Shown in pieces: positions 25,134 through 33,983 of a stretch of 64,000 bases of DNA (position 1 is its first letter; the number at the start of each line of letters is the position of its first letter). Under the pieces are notes generated by a model, which worked only from the letters and a program-made list of their open reading frames with translations, made no database searches and was not told the DNA's origin. Made by a program: the position numbers and the translations under genes. This DNA is from Temperatibacter marinus (GTDB lineage Bacteria; Pseudomonadota; Alphaproteobacteria; Sphingomonadales; Kordiimonadaceae), in the NCBI RefSeq assembly GCF_031598375.1, contig NZ_CP123872.1, positions 682,001 to 746,000 of the forward strand. The letters are read 5' to 3'.

Positions 25134-25916
25134 TTACCAACGGCGACTGATAAAAAAGCTCGCTAGCCCGCCGACAAAAAGCATGAGGCCAAAGGCCAGC
25201 ATACCGACAATCGGGTCTGTAGTACGATAGCGTTTGGAATGAATTAAATTATAACGGCGATAAACCCCTGCCTTTTCTTGTTCCTTTACAGGAATATCAT
25301 AATATTCACCGCGGTACTGCCATGTCTTGGTCACATGATAATCAAGACGAGTTGATAAAGGTTTCATTTTCAATCTATCTCTTTCAGAGGAGGGCGCGGG
25401 GCCTGGCCCTATGCCCTGCAATTCCATTGTGACTTTGCCACCCGTTTGCATGATCCGCTTAAAATCAGAAAAACTCGGCATCTCTGCGAAAATATATGGT
25501 GATTCCTTTTGCTGGATCACCCCTTTGCTTTCGTAAGTATGCTTGACTTGAACGTCGTGAAGCGGAGAAAAGGCGTAGCCCATAAAGAAAACACCCGTCA
25601 TTACGGCAACCAATCCGGTGATTAGCCAACGTCGTCTACTCTTCTCAGATTTGGTTCGACTGCGCATGATGAAGTCACGCACCAAGACAATTTCTTGTAA
25701 TTTCTCCAGCTCGCTATCATCCACGGCCTCGCCAAGCTTTTTAAGATCAAACTCATAGCAAGCCATTAATTGCTCGAATGTCTCTGTACTGGGAATGGCC
25801 TTTCCATTTTCCAGTTTCGATAAATAGGACTGTTCAATCCCAATCGCCTCTGCGGCTTGGGGCTGCGTCCATTCGCGAGCTTCCCTCTCTTTTTTTAGAA
25901 ATAATCCAAATTTCAT
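25134..25916 (-). CDS. Membrane-anchored XRE-family regulator
   Basis: This 260-residue protein has an N-terminal Cro/CI HTH (about 3-58, WTQPQAAEAIGIEQSYLSKLENG), then a charged linker (60-95) and a membrane helix (about 96-116). A domain of about 110 residues between the membrane segments probably lies in the periplasm. A second membrane helix (about 233-253) ends in RRW. The layout suggests a one-component sensor that reads an envelope signal and binds DNA from the membrane. No partner gene is adjacent. The signal and targets are unknown. Confidence 0.75.
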   Translation of the reverse strand: MKFGLFLKKEREAREWTQPQAAEAIGIEQSYLSKLENGKAIPSTETFEQLMACYEFDLKKLGEAVDDSELEKLQEIVLVRDFIMRSRTKSEKSRRRWLITGLVAVMTGVFFMGYAFSPLHDVQVKHTYESKGVIQQKESPYIFAEMPSFSDFKRIMQTGGKVTMELQGIGPGPAPSSERDRLKMKPLSTRLDYHVTKTWQYRGEYYDIPVKEQEKAGVYRRYNLIHSKRYRTTDPIVGMLAFGLMLFVGGLASFFISRRW

Positions 25917-26077
25917 TTTATTATCCTCGTTTGCGTCACTCGGGATATCTTCCCTGTATGATGCTCCTCAATCCACTGAGAAACAAGGATATTCTTATCT
26001 ATTCCTCTCAGGACTACAAGATGAATATATCTGTATAATCAAGAATAAAATGGTCTTTGGGCAACGATAAAAAGAAT

Positions 26078-26108
26078 AAAGCCGCCTGAAAATCAGACGG
26101 CTTTAATA
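26078..26108 (-). terminator. Terminator of infC
   Basis: On the minus strand AAAGCCGTCTGA / TCAGGCGGCTTT form a long stem (one mismatch) with a short loop and T-rich end, 22 bases behind the infC stop. rpmI and rplT do not follow, so infC ends this transcript. Confidence 0.8.
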
Positions 26109-26129
26109 ATGTGGATATTTTTTAAAGGC

Positions 26130-26666
26130 TTATTTCGGGCCCAAGATCATCATCATCTGACGACCTTCCATTTTTGGACGAGCCTCGATTTTCGCATCTT
26201 CTTTCATTTCTTCTTCAACACGTTTCAAGACTTCCATACCCAGTTCTTGGTGCGCCATCTCACGACCGCGGAAACGAATGGTCAATTTCACCTTATCGCC
26301 TTTTTCAATGAACTGATGAACCTTTTTCATCTTCACATTAAAGTCATGCACGTCAGTGTTTGGACGCATTTTAATCTCTTTGACTTCAACGGTTTTTTGC
26401 TTTTTACGTGCGGCAGAAGCTTTCTTTTGCTGCTCATATTTGAATTTACCATAGTCGAGAATTTTACAGACAGGGGGCGACACATTGGGGGATACTTCTA
26501 CAAGGTCCAGACCCGCATCACGAGCCATATCCATTGCTTTACGAATATCTACAACGCCAACATTATCTCCATCTGCTCCGATCAGGCGCACTTCCGTTTC
26601 CCTGATGTCTCTGTTTACGCGAGGACCGCCTTTTTTAGGTGCCCCAGCAAATTGCTGATTACGTAT
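26130..26666 (-). CDS. infC: Translation initiation factor IF-3
   Basis: The frame gives 178 residues if started at the ATA on 26666, 6 bases from a perfect AGGAG. The N-domain begins ...[21 protein letters not shown]. The first conventional start (GTG, 26591) would remove this region, which every IF-3 has. IF-3 genes characteristically use rare start codons (AUU, AUA, AUC) that IF-3 itself discriminates against, giving autoregulation. The linker ([14 protein letters not shown]) and C-domain ([16 protein letters not shown]...) are complete. It is downstream of thrS and ends in a terminator. Confidence 0.93.
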   Translation of the reverse strand: MRNQQFAGAPKKGGPRVNRDIRETEVRLIGADGDNVGVVDIRKAMDMARDAGLDLVEVSPNVSPPVCKILDYGKFKYEQQKKASAARKKQKTVEVKEIKMRPNTDVHDFNVKMKKVHQFIEKGDKVKLTIRFRGREMAHQELGMEVLKRVEEEMKEDAKIEARPKMEGRQMMMILGPK

Positions 26667-26739
26667 ATCTGTCTCCTATTTCTTATTCAGACTATGGTTT
26701 AGAAAGCCAAAACGACTCTCTTGCTTTATATTAAACATA

Positions 26740-26773
26740 TAACCCCCGAAAAATCGAGTAAATTCAGGGGTTA
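26740..26773 (-). other. Weak hairpin between thrS and infC
   Basis: TAACCCC / GGGGTTA arms are separated by 20 bases, 58 bases behind the thrS stop. It could be a weak terminator of thrS or part of the infC leader. The thrS-infC gap (164 bases) holds no gene. Confidence 0.35.
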
Positions 26774-26830
26774 CGGCAAGATAACAACAAAACATCCGTC
26801 GTTATCATTCATACTGTGACGTTCAGGCAA

Positions 26831-28816
26831 CTAAGCCTTTAAGTCTGGCGCTGTACCCTCAGAGACAAGACTTGCAATCACTTCGTCCAATGCAATCACT
26901 GTATTGTCTTTAGATCCTAAGCGACGAACAGACACTGTTTGCTGCTCTGCTTCACGAGCACCACATACCAAAATTGCAGGGACTTTTGCATGACTATGTT
27001 CGCGCACTTTATAGTTAATCTTCTCATTGCGAATATCTAATACAGCACGGATACCAACAGCCTTCAATTTCTCAACCACTTGCTCAGCATAGTCGTTAGC
27101 CTCGCTTGTAATGGTTGCCACGGCCACTTGAGTAGGGGCAAGCCAAAGCGGGAAGCGTCCGGCAAAGTGCTCAATCATGATACCGATGAAACGCTCTAGT
27201 GTTCCAAGGATCGCACGGTGCAACATCACTGGGCGTTGGCGCGAGCCATCTTCAGCAACATAAGTTGCATCCAACCGCTCAGGCAGAACAAAATCAAGCT
27301 GCAAAGTACCGCACTGCCACGTTCGTCCAATTGCATCGCTCAGGTGGAACTCAAGCTTTGGACCGTAAAAAGCCCCTTCTCCAGGGGCATAATCAAAATT
27401 AATGCCCGCTTCAATCAACGCTTTTTCCAAGCCACCCTCAGCCCGGTCCCATGTCTCATCTGTCCCGGCTCTTTTTTCAGGGCGTGTTGCCAGAAGAACT
27501 TTAAATTCAGGGAATCCAAGATCTTGATATACACGCGAGAGTAAATCACAGAAACCGACCGCTTCCTCTGTTATTTGATCTTCCCGGCAGAAAATATGGG
27601 CATCATCTTGCGTCATTTGACGAACTCGCATCAACCCATGCAAAGCACCGTGCGCTTCATTCCGGTGACAGCACCCAAATTCTGCAAATCGAATTGGTAA
27701 GTCTTTATAGGAGCGAATACCCTGCTTAAAGACTTGAACGTGTGCAGGACAGTTCATAGGCTTCAACGCCATCAACTTAGATTTACCAGAAAGAACAGGA
27801 CCCTCATCCTCAATATTTGGGACTTCATCAGGCACGACAAACATATTCTCACGGAATTTATCCCAATGACCTGACTGCTCCCAGAATTTACTATCGAGAA
27901 TTTGCGGTGTTTTAATCTCTTGATAGTCAGCATCACGCAGGCGACGGCGAATATATCCTTCAAGCTCTAACCATACTTTATAGCCTTGAGGGTGCCAAAA
28001 AACAGATCCTTGCGCTTCTTCTTGCAAGTGGAACAAGTCCATCTCGCGGCCCAGTTTACGGTGATCGCGCTTTTCTGCTTCTTCCAACCGGGTGAGATAA
28101 GCGCGTAATTCTTTTTTATCGGTCCAGCATGTTCCGTAAATGCGGGTTAGCATTTCATTTTGGCTGTCACCGCGCCAGTAAGCGCCAGCGACTTTCATCA
28201 ATTTAAAATGCTTGCCAAGCTTGCCTGTTGACGGCAAATGCGGTCCTCGGCACAGATCCTTCCATTCCCCTTGACGGTAGATTGTGACATCTTCACCGGC
28301 TGGAATGTCTGAAATGATCTCAGCTTTATATGTTTCTCCTATGGATTTGAAATGGGCAATGGCTTCATCGCGGTCCCAAATCTCACGGGTAATTTCTTCA
28401 TCACGCGCAACGATCTCATGCATACGCTTTTCAACTTTTTCCAAATCCGCTTCTGAAAAAGGTGTCTTAAAAGCAAAATCATAGAAAAATCCATCCTGAA
28501 TATTGGGCCCTATAGTTACTTGAGTCCCGGGATACATCTCTTGCACAGCTTCAGCAAGAATATGTGCACAGTCGTGGCGCAAGATATCAAGAGCATCATC
28601 ACCGTCACGGGCCGTTAGGATAGAAACATCACTGTCTTCTGTAATTTCACGAGATAAATCCCACAGCTCGCCGTTCACATAAATCGCAAGCGCAGCTTTG
28701 GCAAGGCCTGGCCCAATGTCTTCTGCAAGCGCCGTACCCGTCACTGTGCCGGTAAGCGTGCGCACACTTCCGTCAGGCAGTTTCAGATTTACAGCGTTCG
28801 ATGACATGTCACTCAT
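26831..28816 (-). CDS. thrS: Threonyl-tRNA synthetase
   Basis: This 661-residue class II synthetase starts at the ATG on 28816 behind AGAGGACC. It has a TGS domain (about 1-65), an N2 editing domain with the [11 protein letters not shown] motif, and a catalytic core with motif 2 ([20 protein letters not shown]) and the zinc ligands (Cys in KPMNCPAHV and His further on). A C-terminal anticodon-binding domain ends the protein. It charges tRNA-Thr and edits Ser-tRNA-Thr. The length is normal. It is divergent from the hydrolase-nth operon. Confidence 0.96.
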   Translation of the reverse strand: MSDMSSNAVNLKLPDGSVRTLTGTVTGTALAEDIGPGLAKAALAIYVNGELWDLSREITEDSDVSILTARDGDDALDILRHDCAHILAEAVQEMYPGTQVTIGPNIQDGFFYDFAFKTPFSEADLEKVEKRMHEIVARDEEITREIWDRDEAIAHFKSIGETYKAEIISDIPAGEDVTIYRQGEWKDLCRGPHLPSTGKLGKHFKLMKVAGAYWRGDSQNEMLTRIYGTCWTDKKELRAYLTRLEEAEKRDHRKLGREMDLFHLQEEAQGSVFWHPQGYKVWLELEGYIRRRLRDADYQEIKTPQILDSKFWEQSGHWDKFRENMFVVPDEVPNIEDEGPVLSGKSKLMALKPMNCPAHVQVFKQGIRSYKDLPIRFAEFGCCHRNEAHGALHGLMRVRQMTQDDAHIFCREDQITEEAVGFCDLLSRVYQDLGFPEFKVLLATRPEKRAGTDETWDRAEGGLEKALIEAGINFDYAPGEGAFYGPKLEFHLSDAIGRTWQCGTLQLDFVLPERLDATYVAEDGSRQRPVMLHRAILGTLERFIGIMIEHFAGRFPLWLAPTQVAVATITSEANDYAEQVVEKLKAVGIRAVLDIRNEKINYKVREHSHAKVPAILVCGAREAEQQTVSVRRLGSKDNTVIALDEVIASLVSEGTAPDLKA

Positions 28817-28963
28817 GATCTTGGTCCTCTTGATTGCATTTAAAATATACCCTAGCGAGTTACCCATTGAACCAAGGGAAGTCAAGGCTTAAAGACCCGA
28901 TCAATGCTTGATTGACACAATTTAGCTTGATAGTGTCAATGAAAAACCACTGAAGGAATAAAA

Positions 28964-29716
28964 ATGACTACGCCAACATATCTTGAGACTGCGCATGGTA
29001 CTCGCCTTGCTTATCATAAAATAGATGGTCGCGGGCCTGGGGTTATTTGGTGTGGCGGATTCATGTCAGATATGGACGGTGGCAAAGCGATAGAGCTTGA
29101 AAACTATTGCAAGACGACTGGGCGGTCTTATGTGCGCTTTGACTATCAAGGACACGGCCATTCTGACGGTGCTTTTGCTGATGGGACTATCGGTCTTTGG
29201 CATCAAGACACCCTGGCTATCTTAGATCAGCTTACACAAGGTCCTCAAGTACTTGTTGGATCGTCAATGGGCGGGTGGATTTCTCTTCTTACCCTAAAAA
29301 AGAGACCAGGGCGCGTTAAAGGGTTTGTTGGCATTGCCTCAGCACCTGATTTCACCCCGCGACACTGGGCAGAGCTCACACAAGCACAACAACAGGACGT
29401 ATTGACTAAAGGGCGCGTTCTTATACCTAGCGACTATGGTCCTGATCCCTATGTTTTCACTAAAGACTTATTTGATGATGGTTGGGCAAACCGCGTTATG
29501 AACGGCCCCATCCACACAGATATACCCGTTCGTCTCATTCAAGGCACAGCAGATCCGGATGTGCCTTGGGTAACTGCGCTTGACATCGCCCATGCAATCA
29601 CAGGGGAGAATGTAGAGGCAATTCTTGTTCCTGAGGGAGATCACAGGTTGTCACGAGATGTGGATTTGAAACGCTTGGTTCGAATTGTTGACAGTGTTTG
29701 TCAGGAGATCAGCTAA
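28964..29716 (+). CDS. Alpha/beta hydrolase
   Basis: This 250-residue protein has the nucleophile in GSSMGGW (about residue 106), Asp in GTADPDVPW (about 208) and His in EGDHRLSRD (about 236), a complete triad. YQGHGHSDG is the oxyanion-region strand. It is close to the BD-FAE/palmitoyl-protein-thioesterase-like (ABHD10) hydrolases, but the substrate is not known. The ATG follows AAGGAA. It overlaps nth by one base. Confidence 0.85.
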   Translation: MTTPTYLETAHGTRLAYHKIDGRGPGVIWCGGFMSDMDGGKAIELENYCKTTGRSYVRFDYQGHGHSDGAFADGTIGLWHQDTLAILDQLTQGPQVLVGSSMGGWISLLTLKKRPGRVKGFVGIASAPDFTPRHWAELTQAQQQDVLTKGRVLIPSDYGPDPYVFTKDLFDDGWANRVMNGPIHTDIPVRLIQGTADPDVPWVTALDIAHAITGENVEAILVPEGDHRLSRDVDLKRLVRIVDSVCQEIS

Positions 29717-30369
29717 TGGCTGGAAAATACAGTAAACTGAACAAAGTCCAAATTTTAGAAATGTTTGCGCGCTGGGCAGAAAATAATCCTGCTCCTCGCA
29801 CTGAGCTTGAGTATACAAATACCTATACACTGTTGGTTGCTGTGGCCTTATCTGCGCAGGCAACAGACGTGGGCGTCAATAAGGCAACCCGCGCCTTATG
29901 GCCTGTTGCTGACACCCCACAAAAAATGCTCGACCTAGGACTTGAGGGCCTGAAAGACTATATCAAAACCATTGGGCTTTATAACTCTAAAGCCGCAAAT
30001 GTCATGAAGATGGCTGACCTACTTGTGAAAAACCATGACGGGGAAGTGCCCAGAACTGCTGAAGAACTAACGGCATTGCCTGGTGTGGGGCGAAAAACTG
30101 CTGATGTGGTATTAAATGAAGCTTTTCATATTCCGACCATCGCAGTGGATACCCATATTTATCGGGTATCAAACCGCACAGGGCTCGCCCCGGGCAAAAC
30201 CCCCGATAAGGTGGGAGATAGTCTTTTGAAAGTAGTCCCCGAAGATTTTAAGCTCCATGCCCATCACTGGTTAATCTTGCATGGCCGTTACATCTGCAAA
30301 GCACGTAAACCTGATTGCGCTAAATGTAATCTTTCAGACATTTGCAAGTATAAAGATAAGACTTCATAA
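29716..30369 (+). CDS. nth: Endonuclease III
   Basis: This 217-residue DNA glycosylase/AP lyase has a helix-hairpin-helix LPGVGRKTA with catalytic Lys127 and Asp145 (AVDTHIYRV), and a [4Fe-4S] cluster from Cys194, 201, 204 and 210 (C-x6-C-x2-C-x5-C). It removes oxidised pyrimidines in base-excision repair. The ATG at 29716 overlaps the hydrolase stop (TAATG) behind AGGAG. It converges on the HIT gene with a 6-base gap. Confidence 0.96.
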   Translation: MAGKYSKLNKVQILEMFARWAENNPAPRTELEYTNTYTLLVAVALSAQATDVGVNKATRALWPVADTPQKMLDLGLEGLKDYIKTIGLYNSKAANVMKMADLLVKNHDGEVPRTAEELTALPGVGRKTADVVLNEAFHIPTIAVDTHIYRVSNRTGLAPGKTPDKVGDSLLKVVPEDFKLHAHHWLILHGRYICKARKPDCAKCNLSDICKYKDKTS

Positions 30370-30375
30370 GCGTCA

Positions 30376-30780
30376 TTACGATCCAAGAACTTTTTTCATG
30401 CCTGCGATCCAATCTTCAAGATCGCCGTCAGGATAGGCTGCTTTTGGATAATCCCACATGGTGCGCGGCCAACAAGGATCCCCTTCAAATCGTGCTACAA
30501 TATGAATATGCAACTGACTGACCATATTGCCCATAGATCCGACATTAATTTTTGTGGCTTCAAAGGCGGTTTTTAACCGTTTTGATACTTCTGATATTTC
30601 TTGCATCAGTTGGGCTTGCTGAGGCTGGCTCAAATCGAACAGTTCAGTGGCCCCTGGGACACGCGGCACCAGTACGAGGCGTGGAAAATTTGCATCCCTG
30701 AGCAATAGAACAGTGCAGAGGTCTAATTCCATAAGAGGGATACACTCATTTGCGAGCTGTGAATTCAGAATAAATGCCAT
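30376..30780 (-). CDS. HIT-family nucleotide hydrolase/transferase
   Basis: This 134-residue protein starts at the ATG on 30780. The motif QLHIHIVAR places the nucleophilic His at about 91 and the third His of the triad at 93; the first His is Gln, as in many HIT proteins. The family acts on AMP-linked substrates or dinucleoside polyphosphates. An in-frame upstream ATG at 30828 lacks a ribosome site. Its substrate is unknown. Confidence 0.85.
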   Translation of the reverse strand: MAFILNSQLANECIPLMELDLCTVLLLRDANFPRLVLVPRVPGATELFDLSQPQQAQLMQEISEVSKRLKTAFEATKINVGSMGNMVSQLHIHIVARFEGDPCWPRTMWDYPKAAYPDGDLEDWIAGMKKVLGS

Positions 30781-30968
30781 AAAATAAGGGTTCCTCTCTT
30801 GACCATTGAACGCTTTATCGCAATTCATGCACAGATCATAGCGAAACTATTCACTTTGGTTCAAGCATTTTACTATTTTGCTAGCATAGGAATGAATATT
30901 TTGCTTCTATAGATAAAATAAAAAATACCGAATAAAGAATTAGCCAACAAAACCTTGAATACCTGAGG

Positions 30969-31889
30969 ATGAACAACGGGGCACAAAGCATGACAACTGT
31001 CGGTCAAAGTGATTTATTACCAGATCAGAAGGTATGGAAAGCAATTGGGCTCTTTTTAGGGCTGACTGCACTTTTCTCTCTGCCTGCTTATTATATGGCG
31101 ATCGAATTGGCACGCCACACTTATTACTATGTTTTTATGATGTGGATGCCCGGCCTCGCTGCACTTGCAACTTGCAAAATCATGGGCCTTTCCATCAATT
31201 CTCTAGGCTGGAAACTCGGAGATGCAAAATGGTCATGGCGGTCCTATTTTCTGCCTGTTTTATATGTGAGTATAGCCTATTTCATTGCCTATAGTTTCGA
31301 ATTTATTAAGCCATCGGGATCTGGCACTCTCACTTATCTGCAAGATAGATTTGGGTTGGTGGGCTGGTCTGCAGAGCTCTCAATCGCCTTCTTCATCTTC
31401 ATCCTTCTTACAGTCGTATTTGTTAGAACGTTGGCCCATACATTGGGCGAGGAAATTGGATGGCGAGGCTTTTTGGTCCCCCAGTTGATGCGTAAATTTG
31501 GTTTCGCAATGACCAGTTTAATCTCTGGATTAATCTGGGCGCTTTGGCACTTCCCTGTACTACTTTATGGCAATTATGCTAACGAAAACTTATGTTTATG
31601 CTTCGATAATAGTCGCATTTGGGCCTATATTTCTATGCTGGTTTTCATAAGCTTCCCACTCACATTTTACCGCCTTAAATCTGGCAGCCTCTGGCCTTCT
31701 GTAATTTTCCATGCAATGCATAATGTCATGGTCTACCATTTATTTGAAAGCATGACCAAAACCACCAAGAGCGGTAAAATTTGGGTAGGTGAATTTGGTT
31801 GGCTCTTGCCTCTTATCACCGGCGTTATTGCTCTCTATTTCATTAAACGAGCAAAAGAAGAAAATTTTGATCAGAAACTTGGATCCTAG
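30969..31889 (+). CDS. CPBP-family intramembrane metalloprotease
   Basis: This polytopic protein of about 306 residues has about eight membrane segments and the Abi/CPBP motifs in order: EEIGWRGFL (about 157-165), ALWHFPVLL and IFHAMHN. The glutamates and histidines form the intramembrane zinc site of Rce1-like proteases. Bacterial members are linked to bacteriocin self-immunity or membrane-protein processing. The start may be the ATG at 30969 or the ATG at 30990; the latter has the better-spaced purine run. It lies 9 bases ahead of sdhAF4. Confidence 0.85.
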   Translation: MNNGAQSMTTVGQSDLLPDQKVWKAIGLFLGLTALFSLPAYYMAIELARHTYYYVFMMWMPGLAALATCKIMGLSINSLGWKLGDAKWSWRSYFLPVLYVSIAYFIAYSFEFIKPSGSGTLTYLQDRFGLVGWSAELSIAFFIFILLTVVFVRTLAHTLGEEIGWRGFLVPQLMRKFGFAMTSLISGLIWALWHFPVLLYGNYANENLCLCFDNSRIWAYISMLVFISFPLTFYRLKSGSLWPSVIFHAMHNVMVYHLFESMTKTTKSGKIWVGEFGWLLPLITGVIALYFIKRAKEENFDQKLGS

Positions 31890-31898
31890 GACTGCGCG

Positions 31899-32066
31899 AT
31901 GACCAATGAAAAACCTATGACTGCCACTCAAGACGAACCTGATACAAAAACTGAAAATTCTGAAGAATCCCACCCAAAACCACCCAAAGAAATTGGGGGC
32001 TATAAAGGACCTGAACCCACGCGTTATGGGGATTGGGAAAAAAAAGGATTGATTTCAGATTTCTAA
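31899..32066 (+). CDS. SdhAF4/DUF1674 succinate dehydrogenase assembly factor
   Basis: This 55-residue protein has an acidic, disordered N-terminal half and the invariant C-terminal block [20 protein letters not shown]...SDF. The SdhAF4 family protects the flavinylated SDH subunit before assembly of complex II. The ATG is 8 bases from AGGA. No sdh genes are in the window, as is common. Confidence 0.9.
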   Translation: MTNEKPMTATQDEPDTKTENSEESHPKPPKEIGGYKGPEPTRYGDWEKKGLISDF

Positions 32067-32079
32067 TAGACCGTATCTT

Positions 32080-33885
32080 TTACCAAAGATCCTCGGAAGC
32101 CTTTTGACCATATAACTCCGATTTCGAGATTAGATCCTCAATATCGACATCCTCAGCCTCGCCGCCGCCTTCTTCCACAAGGAACCCTAAGTCAGAAAGA
32201 TTACTCAATTGGGCTTCTTTTACTTTTTCACGAAGCTCTAAAATGAGTTTATCGTGCTCCTGTTCATCGAAGCCCTCTAAATATTCAGCAACAAAATCTG
32301 TTTGATTGAAATAATGCTGAACCATATGACTGACCGAGGTACGTGCAATTCCTTCCGTAAAAGTATCGGAGATCAACATGTCCAATAGCCTCAAGACTTT
32401 TTCGCGCAGGGTTCCTTCAACTTGATTAAGCTTTGAAAGCATATCAGATTTTTTCATGATCTGCTTGCAGAAGGAATCTAATTTTTCAGATATCTTGCGC
32501 TTATGCATCTCATTAAAGCGCGCCTTAATCACCCGTTTTTGAATCGCAGTAATCAGCTGCATGCCGCCAATCAGGTTATGTTTGGTCCGAGTCATTTGCG
32601 CTTCATTTTCTGGGGTGGACAACAACGGCAGTAGATAGTTAGCAATTTGTCTTACAGAGCTCTGCCCGATGGTCACACGTTCCAAATCTAACAAAGCATT
32701 TGCCCGGTCAAAGGCGGATTCATAATCTGCTAGATATTCAGCGATCGCTTGGCTATTGATGAGACGGGACTGACGTTCAGCAATTTTATCTTCCATGTCC
32801 ACAAAGCGGGCCGTAGCTTCGGCTAAATAGGCCAAGGCTTTGTTCAATTGGAAGAGAACTTCAAATTGTTCTTTGACTGTCCCTCCTTCAACAAGCGGTT
32901 GTCCAATATTCAGCTCACTTCGCAACTGATTATTCAAGACTTGCGCAGTTTCCGGTAAATGCTCCAGTCGAATGAATTTATTCAATAACATAACATCATC
33001 AGAAAATTTAATGTCTAGCATCGCTGCAGCTTGATCCAACTTTCCTACGGACCAATAGGCCAAAGATATTAATATTGCCCCGCGACTTTCACATTTCTCA
33101 AGAACTTGACTGAGCAGGCCTCTAAACATAAGCAATTCAGAAATAATTTGATCAAAAATCTTCAAAACCCAATCCGGTCTTTTGGCCGATAAGAAAACAA
33201 CAATACGCCCAATTTTATCTTCTAGGGTCACGGCGGGTTCAAGATAGTTCGTAATGCTGGCCGTTAATAAATATTGTTTATTGGGATAGGACTTCAATGT
33301 TTCGATAAGAGGTCGTAAGCGCCCCATCTCCAGATTGGGCACATCTTTTTGATTCTTCTTAATGGTCTCTACGGCTGAATCAATTACTTTATAGAGTTTT
33401 CGCATGCGTTCTTGAATAGACTCTGGCGAATCTTCATAGGCAACTGCCGTCCGTTGAACAGCATTTTGAAGCCGCGTTCCTGCATTATACAATCGATTAT
33501 AGTGGTTCCACGAGTGTAAAAGTTCTGTAGGGGTGATCCGCCATTCGCTGAGGCTATTGTGCATCAACTCCCAAATTGAGGCGCGTCCTCCTGCACTATA
33601 CAGACTATCAGGAGTCAAACAGGGCGTAACCGATTTAGATTCATCATATTTTGATATTTTACGAACGGCGCCCCGCAGTAATATTTCAACAGAGGAAAAA
33701 GTTTTTTCTTGGGGATTAAAGCTTTCTTTTAATACTTTGACAGCCGTATATCGTCTTGCTTTCCAAATTTTTTCCGCGGATGCTTCTGCCTCTTTTCGAT
33801 CATGTTGAATATCCACAACTGTCCATGAGCTGCCTCGCTGCCCAAGGATTTCATAATGTGAATTCGTTTTTCCAGAAGCGACCAT
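32080..33885 (-). CDS. Unrecognised 601-residue helical protein next to HerA
   Basis: No family was recognised. Residues 1-75 look like a small alpha/beta domain (HYEILGQRGSSWTVVDI...RRYTAVKVLKES). The rest, about 95-580, is almost all alpha-helical with repeated leucine-rich amphipathic helices. An acidic stretch (about 570-585) ends it. There is no signal peptide or membrane segment, and no nuclease motif was found by eye. The ATG follows GAGGAT. It sits 98 bases behind the HerA-like gene on the same strand, so co-expression is likely. It could be a scaffold or an effector of the ATPase. Confidence 0.7.
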   Translation of the reverse strand: MVASGKTNSHYEILGQRGSSWTVVDIQHDRKEAEASAEKIWKARRYTAVKVLKESFNPQEKTFSSVEILLRGAVRKISKYDESKSVTPCLTPDSLYSAGGRASIWELMHNSLSEWRITPTELLHSWNHYNRLYNAGTRLQNAVQRTAVAYEDSPESIQERMRKLYKVIDSAVETIKKNQKDVPNLEMGRLRPLIETLKSYPNKQYLLTASITNYLEPAVTLEDKIGRIVVFLSAKRPDWVLKIFDQIISELLMFRGLLSQVLEKCESRGAILISLAYWSVGKLDQAAAMLDIKFSDDVMLLNKFIRLEHLPETAQVLNNQLRSELNIGQPLVEGGTVKEQFEVLFQLNKALAYLAEATARFVDMEDKIAERQSRLINSQAIAEYLADYESAFDRANALLDLERVTIGQSSVRQIANYLLPLLSTPENEAQMTRTKHNLIGGMQLITAIQKRVIKARFNEMHKRKISEKLDSFCKQIMKKSDMLSKLNQVEGTLREKVLRLLDMLISDTFTEGIARTSVSHMVQHYFNQTDFVAEYLEGFDEQEHDKLILELREKVKEAQLSNLSDLGFLVEEGGGEAEDVDIEDLISKSELYGQKASEDLW

Positions 33886-33983
33886 ACAATCCTCAGGCTA
33901 AATACTTGATACTTAACTATAGGATGTTCCAACGCTGATGACAATAGATTCACATGGTAGAAGGCTGAGTTAAAAGAACTTTA

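Noticed and set aside
26109-26702. Long open frame on the plus strand opposite infC
   Set aside because: It is antisense to a well conserved gene. Its product is Phe/His-rich, typical of the reverse complement of a Lys/Glu-rich gene, and it has no ribosome site.
30969-31889. CPBP protease as part of a bacteriocin immunity locus
   Set aside because: No bacteriocin precursor, transporter or modification gene is nearby. The neighbours are repair and respiratory-assembly genes.
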